From Tetracentron sinense (taxonomy: Eukaryota > Streptophyta > Magnoliopsida > Trochodendrales > Trochodendraceae), in the NCBI GenBank assembly GCA_015143295.1, contig CM026557.1, forward strand, positions 23,097,760-23,161,759: DNA of 64,000 nt, written 5' to 3'. The notes under the pieces are model-generated. The model was not told the origin of the DNA and did no database searches. It was given only the letters and a program-made list of their open reading frames with translations. Shown here in pieces: positions 21,721-33,023 of this stretch (within the stretch, counting starts at the first letter, position 1; every line of letters begins with the position of its first letter). The translations under genes and the position numbers were made by a program.

Positions 21721-24499
21721 TATGAGCATGGGTTTTGGAACCCTAATTAAGTCTCACGAGTTTAGAGTCGCTACCTATTCATTCAAAAAGGATAAGTCTC
21801 TGGGATGTTGGATAAGGTCTTGGTCTGTGATTTGCGATTAGGGTAAGAAGTTCGGTTAAGTCCGGGAAGGTGTTAGGTACCCTGAGGCTTTCATTTTACA
21901 ATGGTTCTTTATTTCCTAGGTTTAATCCAATTAAAGTTAAGATTTGTTAAAATACCTAAGTGTTTAAGATAAGACTAATCTAAGAAAGAAAAGCTAAACT
22001 ACGGTCGAACTCGGGTTTGGTTGCCTACGTACACCCATTGAGATGAGATCAGACCGAGCGTAGTTCTAGCACATGAGCCCGTACCAAGGTTAGGGGTGTG
22101 TGTGTGGACCAAGGGTGGCTAATGGACCTAGTCCAGTAGACTAGGTTTTGTTTGATCGGGGTTGGTCAATATGCATGGCTCGAGCCCAATAGGCTAGGAT
22201 TGGACCATATAGGCCAAAAGATAATCCCAGTAGGCTAAGGCAAAGTTTGACCAAGATTAAGATTGCTAACCGAAGGTAGGTCAAACTGACCATGGTTAGG
22301 CTTGCTAACCACAGTTAAAGAGGTATGGTCAAGCCCGGTGGGTTAGGATTGGGCCCAGAAGGCCAAGGATGAGCCCGATAGGCTTCAAGATAGGCCCGGT
22401 AGACCAAAGATGGATTTAACCGAGGTTAGGGTTGTTAACTAGGGTTAAATAGGTGTTAACCATGGTTAGGGCTGCTAACCATGGTAAAAAGGTCCATAAA
22501 GCCTATTTTTGGTCTTTTTGTATTTTTTAGATTTTTTGGAATTTTTCCAGATTTTTTTTCAGGGTTAAAGATTGCTTAACCATGGTTAAGGGAAAAGGTC
22601 ACCATGGTAAGACTACTAACCATGGTAAAATTGTTGAATCAAACCATTTTTAGGCATGTCAGAATATTTCTGATTTTTTGAGTATTTTTTCATAATTTTG
22701 TGGGTTAAGGACTACTTAACCATGGTTAAATGTTAACCAAATGTGAGTTTAACCATGGTTAAGGGTCCAGAAGGGTCTAGATGGGCCCAGGGAGCATGAC
22801 AGGACCTAGACTGGCCTCCTATCAGGTCTGGGCCCTCTGCAAAGCCTATTAAAATAGAAAATCAAAAATTGAGGTAATGAGATTATCTCCATTACAGGTT
22901 TGTTTTAACCAGGGTTTGCAGAGCTATAACTGCGGTTAGGGATTGATCTCAGGGGGTTCTGAAGTCACAGGAGTGATGTCTGAAGTCCAAGGAAGACCCT
23001 GGGCCGTTGGTGGGCCCAAGGGGAAGTCAAGCGTGGGCCATAGAGTGGCCCAAAGGCACTGTATTTGGTTAGCTGAAATGGCGGTAGATGTTCTACCGCC
23101 AATCTGCTTGTGTTGGTTTGAAGCTAAACTAACCATGGTTAAGCCATTGGTTAAGGCCTGGAATGACCAGGGGAGGGAGAGGAAGGTCTGGGGATCCTAA
23201 TTATGGCCCTGGATTGGACCAGGGCCTATGCTAACCGTGGTTAAAGAGGCTACAAAAAAGAAGGTTATGAATAGCGGTAGTTACTGTACCGTCATTCCTG
23301 AGCTTTTCAAGAAATCGGATTCCCCTTATGGGGGCTGTACCTAAGAATTCCAGGGGATCCCTCATGGCTTGAGGGACCCCCAGAAGCTTCGGGGGAGGTG
23401 TGTGTTGTTGTGGGGTCTTGTACCCGTGTATGAAACCTCGAGGGTTCCCCCACACCTATAGGGAAGATGGGGGGATCCTTTCCTTGGTTGTTACATGCTA
23501 CAAAACATGAAAAAAGCAAAAAATGGGACCCCTGGAATAGGACCAGGGGTCCCTTACAATGATTAAGCAAAGGAAGCATAAGAGGGTAGGTTTGTTACCC
23601 CTTTACAGTGGTTGTAGGCGTGGTGGCGGCTGAGCAGTGGTGGCATGAAGGCTGGTGGAGCTTGGGGGAGTTAGGATAGGTGTAGGGGATCCTCAAGGGT
23701 CTGCCTAAGACTAGGGCAAGACTCTCAGAGGGTTGGAGTAGGGCTGGCCGTATATTAGCAGAGGTTTGGTATCAAGAAAAATGGAGTCCTTGAACTCATG
23801 GGGTGATGGGGCTTTTATAGGATAAAGGGAAGGCCTTAGGGGCAATCTGGGCATTACCTATTGCGTGGGGGACACCGAAGATATGAGCAAGATGGTCCAG
23901 GGGAGAGCTAATACGCGATTTTGCAGAAACTGATCATGGTGGTAATTGGATTACCGTCTTCTCAATATAGGCAAAATGGACAATGGCAGTAATCCAATTA
24001 CCGCCATTTAGATTTTTCCCATTTTAGGCCTAGCCCTCACACATGCGAGCCGAAAGCACTGTTGCCTTTGCTATTATTGGAATTTTTGGTAATTTGATTA
24101 CCGCCACTTAGGATTTTTGAATTTTAGGGCTTGTGGGCCCCACCCCAATGGTCCCTTGGGCATTGTGTGCCCCTGTTTGGGCCCATAGGATAGTTTTGAA
24201 GGGTTTTTGGAGGTTTTTTGGGCCTGAGATGGGCTTGGGTGGATCCTAGGGTTTGCCTAGGGTTTAACCATGGTTTACCTAGGGTTTGACTTAGGGTTCA
24301 CCTAGGGTTCGTTCTAGGGTTTGGCTTAGGGTTTTTACCTAGGGTTGGCTAAGGTTTAGGGTTTTACCTAGGTTCGACTTGGGTTTGGATTTGGGTTTAC
24401 CTTGGGCCAATAGGGTTTACCTATGGTTTAGCTGGGGATAACCATAGTTAAAAGTTTTAACCATGGTTAAGGTGGAGGTGTAAAAATTGGGTGCTTATA
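21721..24499 (-). repeat. E1 5' LTR (right)
   Basis: 2779 bp from TATGAGCA to TGCTTATA, aligning throughout with 3900-6694 but with many differences. It carries the same features: U3 telobox-like cluster (24240-24440), hairpins (about 22867, 23079, 23931, 23974), TATA (23811-23820), NcoI-type palindromes TTAACCATGGTTAA, and 'cccggtaggcc'-like repeats at 22190-22410. The hairpin near 23268 and the ones near 23931 and 24090 are less perfect than in the left LTR. Confidence 0.88.
23811..23820 (-). promoter_or_regulatory. TATA box of E1 5' LTR
   Basis: The - strand reads CTATAAAAGC. As this LTR is the 5' one, this is the promoter that would have started the genomic transcript. Confidence 0.55.
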
Positions 24500-25379
24500 G
24501 ACAGCTTAGGCAAAATATTACAGTCAAAACAAAAAGCCCGCTTGACTTAACTCCAAGCAAAAATTAGGGCAATAAAAAGCTCGCTAGATTAACACTCTAA
24601 AAGTCAGTTTAGGTAAAAATTAGAGCAATTTGATAGGCTCCTGAATACGAGCTAAAAATTATTCATCATCCTTCAAAGACTCTCAAATATGAGATTGTGG
24701 TCTAAACTTCCTAGGTATGAACAAAAACTACCTACTTGTTCTCAAAATACAAGTCTAAACCTTCCTAGATATGAACGAAAACTATCTATTCGCAAATACG
24801 AGTTCAAATTTCCCATTTGAACTACGCTCGGCCTGATTCTATCATAGGTACTTAGGCAGCCTAAGAAAATTATCTTGGATTTGGTCAGTTCCTCGAAAGG
24901 AACACCATCTCCTGGGATGTAACAAAAGTCATTGTCAGCTTCCAATATTGGGTGATTTGAAGAAAAAATGCTCGTTGGCTCAAGGTCCAGGCCAAAATGA
25001 GATCAAAATTGACAAATTCCTAAACAAGAGCTAAAACTGTTTAAGATGCCTCCAAGGGCTCTTGACATAAGCCGAAGTCATTCACCAAAATGAACCTTCC
25101 TGGATATAAACAGAAACTATCTGCACTCTATTTCAAATGCAAGTGAAAAAAGAGGCAAAAGAAGAAGAATGCTTGATAGATCGAAAACCCAAAGGGAAGA
25201 TCAAGACGAAGCTGAAATGAAATGTTTTCTCCAACGGTGCCAAGGTAGATTTTCGTCCGGCTCAAAGAAATCTCATCGCACAAATCTCAAAAGGGCATTT
25301 GTGGGCAGGGAAATTGCCACACCTTAACGAGTCGGACAAACCAAGTTCAATGCATCTTCCTACACTTGATCTTTGCCCT
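24500..25379 (+). other. E0 3' UTR (right part)
   Basis: Starts with the second GACAG copy and continues the E0 3' UTR. Units around 'taggtatgaac(a/g)aaaactacct' at 24670-24790 and 25085-25130 resemble those at 3300-3420. No open frame of interest; no other feature seen. Confidence 0.5.
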
Positions 25380-26183
25380 TGATCTAAAGGGACAAAACCT
25401 CTCAGATACCTCTTAGTGCTAGCCCCAATAAGGTTGACACATGTTCAATCCATGAAGGTGAAAACCTCACGAATCAAGTCTTAGTTCAGCTCCCATATGG
25501 CTGACACCTATCCAATCCGTGTGAGAAAAACCTCAGGGATGAACTCCTTAGTGTTAATTTCCATGGGACTAACACCTATCCCAATTCGTGAGGACCAAAA
25601 CCATATGGATAGCTCTCGAGTGCTAACCTCTGAGAGGCTGACACATGTCTAATCTATGAGGACGAAACCTCACGGATCCATCTTGAGTACTAACCTTTGA
25701 GAGGTTGACACGTGTCTAAACCGTGAGGACCAAATCCTCATGGATCCATCTTGACTGCCTACCTCCAAGAGGCTGATACACATCTTATCCGTGAGGCCAA
25801 AACCTCACGGATTAGTTTTGAATGCCAGCTTTCGAGAGTTTGACACGTGTCAAATTTGTGAGGACAAAACCTCACTGATCCATCTTGAGTGTCAGTCTCT
25901 GAGAGGCTGGCACATGTCTAACCCGTGAGGACAAAACCTCATGGATGACTCTTCGGTGCCAACCTCTGAGAGGCTAACACATGTCTAACCTATGAGGATA
26001 AAATCTCACGGATGACTCTTGAGTACCAGCCTCCGAGAGGCTAACACGTGTCCAATCCCTGAGGGCCAAAACCTCACGGACGTCCCTTAGGTCTCAGCTT
26101 CCAAGAGGCTAACACGTGCCTAACCCATGAGGATGAAACCTCACAAATCCACCCTAAGTGCCAGCCTCCGAGAGGCTGAGACA
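25380..26183 (+). repeat. Twelve-copy 67-68 bp tandem repeat with hairpin in each unit
   Basis: The segment 'ggatccatcttgag' or a variant recurs near 25404, 25470, 25538, 25607, 25675, 25742, 25809, 25876, 25942, 26010, 26078 and 26146, i.e. every 66-69 bp. Each unit carries two inverted repeats: CCGTGAGG ... CCTCACGG (perfect 8-bp arms at about 25789-25810) and CCTC-TGA-GAGG inside 'aacctctgagaggctgacac'. The array sits just upstream of the probable 3' LTR of E0, the place where Tat-type elements accumulate tandem repeats. Confidence 0.85.
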
Positions 26184-27021
26184 TGTCTATGGGATTGACC
26201 CATGGACCATCCTCTTGACAGAGTTGTGGCAGTCAGTAACTGATTGTCATGTGCAGGAAGATCTCAAAAGGAGATCCTCTTGACTTTAGGGATTCCAAGA
26301 TAAGGAACCCCTCTTTTGAATCCCATGATGGGTGCCACATGGCACCCTAGAATGGGGAAAGGATGAGGACCTCTCCTCAATCCCAGGAAAGGATCTTAAT
26401 TGGCATCCACTCATTATGAAGATGATATTCTCTCCCCAATTTTATTGAAGACAATTATGGGTTTTCCCCCCCAAAAGGGGGAAAACCAAGTACAGAGTAC
26501 TCTAAAATGAAGAGGACTTTGTTCCTTTAGGAGCCTCCCAAATAGGGAAGACCATGAGCTAGCCTCCTCTAAGAGTAAGGCCCAAGTTTGACTTCCCCAA
26601 AATAGGGTAGTCAAAGGATAGAGACCAAAGAGGACCATCTCAAACCTATATATAAGAGGGTTTCTCACAAGAAAGACCCCCTAAGAATATACAGAAGAAA
26701 AGAGAAAACTAATTTCTTCCTTGAAAGAACAACAAGCAAGAAGCAAGCTCATGAAAACGAAGGAAGCTCCCACGACATGAAAATTACCAGGTGAGCCTCT
26801 TAAAATGGTCACCTCTATTCTCTCTTATTTTCTGAATTTCAAGACCTCAAGGAAGCACCCTATAATGCCTACATGGCAATTCGGCAATCCCTTTGAATGA
26901 ATAAAAATATAAGTTTATTCAGATATGTTCTTCATGCTCTTTTTAATAAGAGGTTCTTCCCCAAATCGGGAATGTAATTGACAATCTGGGTTTACCCAGA
27001 TTGGAAGGATAGTTCCCTACA
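26184..27021 (+). repeat. Probable 3' LTR of E0
   Basis: An 838-bp stretch from TGTCTATGGG to TTCCCTACA has LTR-like ends (TG...CA), a + strand TATA box (26646-26656), and AATAAA at 26900-26905 about 240 bp downstream of it, which fits a U3-R-U5 order in + orientation. It follows the tandem array as expected. The partner LTR is outside the window, so the limits are inferred from terminal dinucleotides and cannot be confirmed by alignment. Confidence 0.45.
26646..26656 (+). promoter_or_regulatory. TATA box in the E0 LTR
   Basis: CTATATATAAG on the + strand, followed 40-60 bp later by an A-rich purine stretch ('agaagaaaagagaaaac') as at plant transcription starts. Confidence 0.45.
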
Positions 27022-29785
27022 AAAATAATAAACTCCACACTACAATAGAGGCAATTTGATACGCATGAAATTTGCGCATTACAACAGATATGAGTACTCC
27101 CAAATATATTCCAATTTAAATTTGAATCTATAGTGATTCAATCAAATTTAAATTTGATTCGCTTACATTTATATTTATTAATATGTGTATATATATATAT
27201 ATAATATCTAAAAAACTTATTTTTAAAAGAAAATAATTTGATTGCTTGAATAGAATATTTCTAACCCTTCGGGGGTGTAGCCCAGTGGTCGGAAGACGAA
27301 CTGTAGACCCGGAGGTCTCGAGATTGAGTCTAGGAACATCCACATTATCGCGCGGTTGCCAGGGGAGGGTATCTCCTGGCAGCACGTGGGGATTAGTTGC
27401 AGTCTTGAGCTCCGGACCCCCCACGTTTGTAAAAAAAGGAATAGAATATTTCTAAAAGTAGAGCCTAAATATGTAATTTTTCAATGTAAATAAAACCCTA
27501 GCATTTTTTTCCATACTTGTTACACTTACAGTTAGATTATTCTCTGTGATTTTGTTGGCCTCCATGTAACCGGCTTGAAGACCTCCGACGTGTGTTATAA
27601 TGCAATCTCTCGAGTTTCACTCTTCACCTTTACACATCTCCGGTCAGCGACAACTATGAGGAAGGATCTTCCTCTTTGTCTAACATCATCAACTTTTCTC
27701 TAAATGATTTTGATGCTAGAATAAGTACTCTGCTTCACTTTCCACGCATTTTTGAAGCATGGTATTTTAACAAGTTCAATCTTTAAATAGTTATTCTCAT
27801 CTAGTATAATGAGTATTTCTAAATTACTCCAAAGTATCCTACTTCGATAATAATTCATTTGCTTCGGTTTTATGAACATTATAAAGGAGGGTATGAAATT
27901 TTCTTCCTAAAATGTTATGCTCTTCTAGTGTATTACACATGGAAAATCAATTCTATGATGTTGTGCTTCAATAATAATTATCTTACTTCGATTTTAGTGA
28001 GTTATCGAAGCACTAAAGTGAGGGAAGATAACAAAACTTGTTCTCTCTTTACAAAATGTCATTTTCATCCATTCAATGTATTGAACCTTCTGATAAGTTC
28101 GACTTGGTAAAATTGAGGTATTGAACCACATTCAATAAATATGAAGTTTGTGTGGAATTTTTTGGTAGATAACCCTTATACATGCTTTATACGTATACGT
28201 ATATGTATTTATGATTTGATGTTTTCAAAACTTTCAATTTTACCCTGCCTTTGGGTTGCCCATGTTGCGAACTCCATACTTCCACTACCAAACCAAAGCT
28301 GCACTAAGACTCTACACATTAAGTTTGCTTGCTTCCAAGGTTGTAACTCCTTCATAAAATGAAAGAAACTGTCTTCATCTAGCATGCCCTTTAGGCTTTA
28401 TGTCGAGCTTTAGCACATAAAAGTCCTTTATGTAGCCCCTGAAAGCTCTCTGTTCATCTCTTATACTCAATCCAAACTTTTTCTCATAAGTTGGAAATTT
28501 TACTCACCGCCTTGCTATCCCTCTATATATATATATGTTTGAATTGACTTGTGTAAAATTCTGAGCCCACCCCATATTGTGGGTTATTTCAATATCATGA
28601 ACTGGAAGCAATGACCTAGTGATGATTCCCCCAACAAGAAAGATGTTTCACTTTAATTTATTTAAAATTAATCAGGGCTTCTCAAATGGGACTCCTGGTA
28701 ATATATTTTTTTTACCGCCAAATGGGCGCTAATGGGTACTGTGGCTGCATTTAAGATGCGCTAGTTAGGGGTTATGACACCGACCCAATTTGGTACTGCT
28801 AATTTAACCATGCCAAAACCATATAGGGTGTTCTGACATGGAAGATCCCACTGTACTTTTCTTTCCCTGTTGATGCTATGCAACTTAGTAGATGCACACA
28901 TGAAGTGTCACTGCTATCATGAATCTGACTCAACCAATGTGTGTGCCAAGTGTATAATTTAAACATGAATAATATTCTACCGCCAACTGCAGATGTGATA
29001 ATTTTTAGATTTGAAAGATTTAAATTTTCTCCTTTAAGCAATCCCTATTTTGAACTTCAATACCTCTATAAAAACCTCTCTTTGGATTTGAATCAGGGGT
29101 TCAAATTTTGGATAATTGAAGGGAGTATTCTAGCCTTAGTAAATACCTTTTGTTACAAATTATTTGAGGTTTTTAGAGGGATTCTTCTCTTTTCCTCCTT
29201 TCTCCCTTCTCTCTTCTCTTACTCTTTACCAAAATTATTTAACAATTGCTAGAAGGACATTCTATTGTGAAGATAAGATGCATGTTTGGCCACACATGAA
29301 CGACCATTCCCAAGGTAGTATATGGCCTTCTAACTCTTATGTTTTCCATATGGCCTTCTAACTCTTATCTTTTCCTTCTCTTTTCTCTATTTTTTTTTAA
29401 ATGTTTTATTAGAGATATGCTATGAAAAGTTTGGGGTGTGGTGAGATTTGAATGAATTTTGGAATTAAAGTGCTTGATTATGCTATGGTTGTTATAGTAT
29501 GCATGCTAAGACTTAGGTTTGATTTAGCCTAAGGTTTTATCTTTGACATTTACTTTAAAATCTTGATTTGGAAGACAAGCCATACTGGAATGGATCCAAA
29601 ATTAATCACTGGACCTGATTTCAACTAAGGATCAAATTTATCTAGAGTACTGATTTCCGATCGGGATGGTTTTCACCATTGATCGCATCCAATTTATATG
29701 TTAATTTGATATGGTGCAATTGACTACTCCTTGATGGATGAATCAAGGCCTTGAAATTTAGTATCTAAGGTTCTTCTGACCTCTT
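27022..29785. other. AT-rich DNA around the SINE, no gene recognised
   Basis: Apart from the SINE (27248-27455), this 2.5 kb has only short frames without family motifs. It holds an (AT)n microsatellite at 27187-27206 and another near 28521-28536, a 20-bp direct repeat 'tatggccttctaactcttat' at 29321 and 29348, and a pyrimidine-rich block at 29186-29235. Composition and the absence of repeats resembling the flanking LTR elements suggest older host intergenic DNA or a strongly decayed element. Confidence 0.4.
27248..27455 (+). mobile_element. tRNA-derived SINE with 17-bp target-site duplication
   Basis: The body (27265-27438, 174 bp) begins with a tRNA-like head: an A-box-like GTGTAGCCCAGTGGTCGG and a B-box-like GGTCTCGAGATTGAGTC about 45 bp later, i.e. 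an internal RNA polymerase III promoter. It ends in 'gtttgtaaaaaaag'. GAATAGAATATTTCTAA is present directly before (27248-27264) and directly after (27439-27455) the body, identical over 17 bp. The 3' half ('acgtggggattagt ... ccggacccccca') resembles the angiosperm Au-type SINE from memory. It depends on a LINE for movement; the perfect TSD suggests it is not very old. Open frames across it are not genes. Confidence 0.85.
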
Positions 29786-30062
29786 GAATTTTTATTTTTA
29801 AAAAAAAAAAAAAAAACCACTCAGGGTGAGTGGGGGGTTTGGCGGACCCCTACCTGTTTATTAAATGAAATTTTCAAGAACAAATAAAAGGGGGGGGACA
29901 TAAAACCTTACCCCTACAAAGAAGGGGGGGACATAAGACCTTGCCCCTACTAAGACTCAAAAAAGAGGGGGGGACATAAAACCTTACCCCTAAAAAGACA
30001 CACACAAGGAAAGGGGAATTAAAAATCCCCAACCTTTTACAAACAACAGACCACATTACAAA
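29786..30062 (-). other. LINE 3' UTR with C-run repeats
   Basis: Three units with 'gggggggacataa(a/g)acctt(a/g)cccct' on the + strand occur at about 29890, 29925 and 29968; the element strand therefore carries C7-C8 runs followed by GTAGGGGTAAGG-type sequence. A 17-base A run (+ strand, about 29799-29815) borders the element end. On the opposite strand the G-runs could fold as quadruplexes, but the sense RNA would not. Confidence 0.55.
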
Positions 30063-31240
30063 TCAAGTTAATCTAATGTTACCGAGCCCCACTTTAGCCA
30101 TAAATATAAGGGCCTTAAGATGAGGGGAGCAATCCTGAGAAGACTGAAACAATCCCGAGCTCTGAAGGTCACAACCATAGTTAGCTAAAAAATCAGCAAC
30201 CTGATTAGCTTCTTTGAAAATGTGAGTAATAGAAGAGCATATATTGATAGCTTTTTTTATTTTTTGGTTCCAATACCAAACCGACCAAGGGTGCTGAATG
30301 TGACCATTCCAGGCTTTTACAAGAGTTTTAGAATCAGACTCTACCTCAATCTGAATATAACCCAAGTTCTGACAAAGCAAAATACCATCCAATAAGGCTC
30401 TAGTCTCAGCAACATAGCTAGAGCAGATGTCATAAAATGAGTAGAAACAGGCTATCATGTCGCCATGTTGGTTACGGATAATACCTCCTCCACTAGCTAA
30501 TCCAGGTTTACCTCTAGAAGCCCCATCCACATTAAGCTTTATGATACCTTGAAGAGGCCGGATCCATTTAACAATAGAGAAAGTATTTTTGACCTTAGGA
30601 GGAGAAGATGGAATACAGAAGAGAGAGAGATCCAGTCTCTTTTTTGAAGGTATACTCCCCAACTCTTTTAGCCAAACTTTAATGCGAGTAATTACACTGG
30701 CCGAAGTCTTCCGAATGTTCTTGAATCTTCTTGAGCATCTCTTTCCAGATTTCCCAAATGATAAGTAGAGGAAGAAGGTTATAGAGCTCATTTTGATACC
30801 TGTCATAAACTCTAAACCATCGCATAAGAAGACATTGAATAGAGTCACTAGGTTGAGAAAAAATGCAACAATATCTATTAAAATGTCTCCAAATACTACC
30901 TGCAAGATCACTCTGCAAGAGGAGATGAGATAGGGATTCTATATTACCAGAAGTACAACAAGAACAACAACTAGCTAACTGGATACCTGTTGATTGAATC
31001 ATATTATCTGTCGGAATAGCACCATACATTACCTTCCATCCGAAAATTTGGAGTTTTTTGGGATAATAGGGTTCCATATGTTCTTACTCCAGGTCTTTCG
31101 AGCTCTAGTAATTCTAATTGAATCCCAGGCAGATTTTACAGAGAATTTCCCATTTGGACTGGGATTCCAAATAAAGTTATCTTCAGAATCAGAAATAAAG
31201 AAACCTACAGATCTAATAGCTAGCTTCAAATGGTTAGAAA
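30063..31240 (-). pseudogene. LINE RNase H and zinc-finger region (ORF2 C-terminus)
   Basis: 30911-30063 is open for 282 residues. Its second half is an RNase H: KLNVDGASRGKPGLASGGGI, then AETRALLDGI, then VESDSKTLVKAW, and HIFKEANQVADFLANYG, giving the D-E-D-D acidic set in order. The first 90 residues are out of frame with the protein. The overlapping frame 31077-30679 supplies the preceding zf-RVT region (KKLQIFGWKV ... CCSCCTSGNIESLSHLLLQ), so the two are joined by a frameshift around 30700. The domain removes RNA from the hybrid during target-primed reverse transcription. Confidence 0.8.
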
Positions 31241-33023
31241 TATAATTATCAACTAGGGAGAAATCCCAAATACCATTAGAATTAAGCATATCGGAAATAA
31301 TAGGAAAATTATGTGGGATAGATAAAGCAAGATCAATAAGAGGGACCTCTCCAAACCAACAGTCTAACCAAAAATTTATCTTATTTCCCTTCCCAATTAA
31401 TGAAGTAGATTTGTAAATCACTTCTTTACACAATTGACTAATTTTAATCCAGGTTTTGGAGGCACCAGGCCTATAAGAGGCTTGCCAAATATGATTAAAT
31501 TGAAATTTTTCTCTAAAAAAGTTTGACCATAGATTATTTGATTGGTATAGATTCCAGACTTGCTTCATTCTAAGAGCCTTAGAAAAATCATTCATCTTAC
31601 GGATCCCAAGACCTCCTTCCAATTGAGGGCAAGAGCATGTATTCCAATTAATCCAATGACGTTTTCTAACTTCATTAATGTTATTCCAGAAAAATTTTGC
31701 CATAATTCTATCAATCTGGGTATTTATACCTTTGGGTACATGAATGCCCGCAAGTAAATAAGTGGGAATAGAGGATAGAACATGTTTAATAAAAGTAAGA
31801 CACCCACCAGATGATAAAAATCTAGCTTTCCACCCTTCCTCCTTGGAATGAATTTTATCAATAAGAGAATTAAAATAACACTTTTTTAGGCGGCCTTTAT
31901 AAAGAGGGACTCCTAAATAAATAAAAGGAAAATGTTTCTTAGGAATACCAACCCAATTAAAAATTTTATCAATTCTCATTCTGTTCATATTATCAGAACA
32001 ATAGAAAGAACTTTTAGATTTATTAATTAGTTGTCCTGATGATTTCTCATATTTTGTAATGAAATCAAAATTTTTTTTTTAATTTTGTTTCCTAGCATTA
32101 CAAAAAATGAGAGTATCATCTGCAAAAAGAAGATGAGAGACAGGATTACCGTACCTTCCCAATTTATAATTAGAAGAGAGACTCTCAGATATGGCTTTAA
32201 GGCCTCTACTAAGAACTTCTTCTGCAATGATGAAGAGAGTAGGAGATAAAGGATCACCTTGACGAAGACCCCGCGAGCTCTGAAAAAACCCTTGAAGGCA
32301 ACCATTAATAAGAATAGAGAAAGATTAATTAGTGAGACAACCACGAATCAATCTTATGGAATTTTCTTTAAAACCCATCTTGTCGAGGACAAGAAATATG
32401 AAATTCCATTCCATTCTATCATAAGCTTTAGACATATCAAGTTTAATGATAACATTACCTCCCGGAATTTTTCTATCAATTTCTTGAACCATCTCCTGAG
32501 CTATGCTAACATTATCTAAAATGTTCCTACCTTTAATAAAAGCACTTTATTCATCAGATATAATATTAGGAAGCAATAAACCAATACGATCAGCTAAAAT
32601 ACGAGATATAATCTTATAGAGAAAATTACAAAGACTAATGGGTCTGAAATCCGAGAACGACCATGGGGAATTACATTTAGGGATTAGGGCAATAGATGTT
32701 GCATTTATAGCTCTCGAAACTACAATAGTTGAAAAAAAGAAATTAATAGCATGAAGAAGATCCTCTTTAATAATATTCTAACAAGAATGGAAAAAATGAC
32801 CAATAAATCCATCAGGTCCAGGGGCACTATCAACAGACATACTAAAAACAACTTTTTGAATTTCATCTATTGAGGGAATTGAAGCTATAGAATTATTATC
32901 CTCCTCTGAAATAATGCAAGGAATGTGATGCAAAATATTATTATTAAGAGTAGCATTATCAGAAGTAAGCAGGTTCTTGAAATAATGGATCGCTTCAGAT
33001 CCTATATCTTCCTGAGATTCTAG
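31029..33023 (-). pseudogene. LINE reverse transcriptase (ORF2 centre), broken by stops
   Basis: Reading leftwards from 33020: SAPGPDGF (about 32830), ALIPKCN, FRPISLCNFLYKIIS, IKLDMSKAYDRMEW (about 32440), [13 protein letters not shown] (about 32270) and the catalytic [10 protein letters not shown] (about 32140) follow in the order of non-LTR RTs; then the thumb (IYLGVPLYKG, 31930) and an open 319-residue stretch to 31029. Stops interrupt the frame near 33021, 32780, 32550, 32325 and close to 32040. The catalytic FADD is intact. Confidence 0.85.

Larger units (their letters stand above)
3900..24499 (-). mobile_element. E1: Ogre/Tat-type Ty3/gypsy LTR retrotransposon, 20.6 kb, decayed
   Basis: Full-length insertion with two LTRs (3900-6694 and 21721-24499), a perfect TSD (GACAG) and - strand coding order PBS, ORF1, gag, protease, RT-RNase H, second RNase H, integrase, 3' UTR satellite. 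The extra upstream ORF1, the second RNase H, the protease motif LIDNGS, the very long LTRs and UTRs and 3' UTR tandem repeats are hallmarks of the Tat/Ogre lineage. The total includes 2.6 kb of solo LTR-A plus its TSD copy; without it E1 is about 18 kb. All reading frames carry stops, and the two LTRs differ visibly (many substitutions and indels, including a 39-bp tandem duplication at about 4420-4500 present only in the left LTR), so it is an old copy. Confidence 0.9.
1..27021 (+). mobile_element. E0: oldest Ty3/gypsy-type LTR element, gag-protease only, split by E1
   Basis: Two blocks, 1-3899 and 24500-27021, form one + strand element interrupted by E1. The join is supported by the 5-bp TSD GACAG flanking E1 and by related 3' UTR sequence on both sides: the stretch near 3270-3540 (paired 'cctaggtatgaac...actacctattcgc' units, then a 'gtacgtaggcagcctaag' stretch) recurs at 24640-24920. 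The block runs in order through a gag domain, a retropepsin-like domain, a conserved post-protease segment, repeat-rich 3' UTR and a probable 3' LTR. No RT, RNase H or integrase motif is seen. The 5' end lies left of the window. Coding parts are broken by many stops. It could be a natural gag-only non-autonomous element or a pol-deleted relic; these cannot be separated here. Confidence 0.7.

Noticed and set aside
27265-27340. tRNA gene
   Set aside because: A- and B-box-like motifs are present, but there is no closed acceptor stem, and the body has a 3' tail and a 17-bp TSD, so it is a SINE.
27859-28362. Possible host exons (83- and 73-residue frames)
   Set aside because: No recognisable motif, no splice-consistent coding pattern, AT-rich composition; kept as unassigned.
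29890-29990. G-quadruplex function in the LINE 3' UTR
   Set aside because: The G-runs are on the antisense strand; the sense RNA is C-rich there, so a role like that of mammalian L1 G-rich tracts is not supported.
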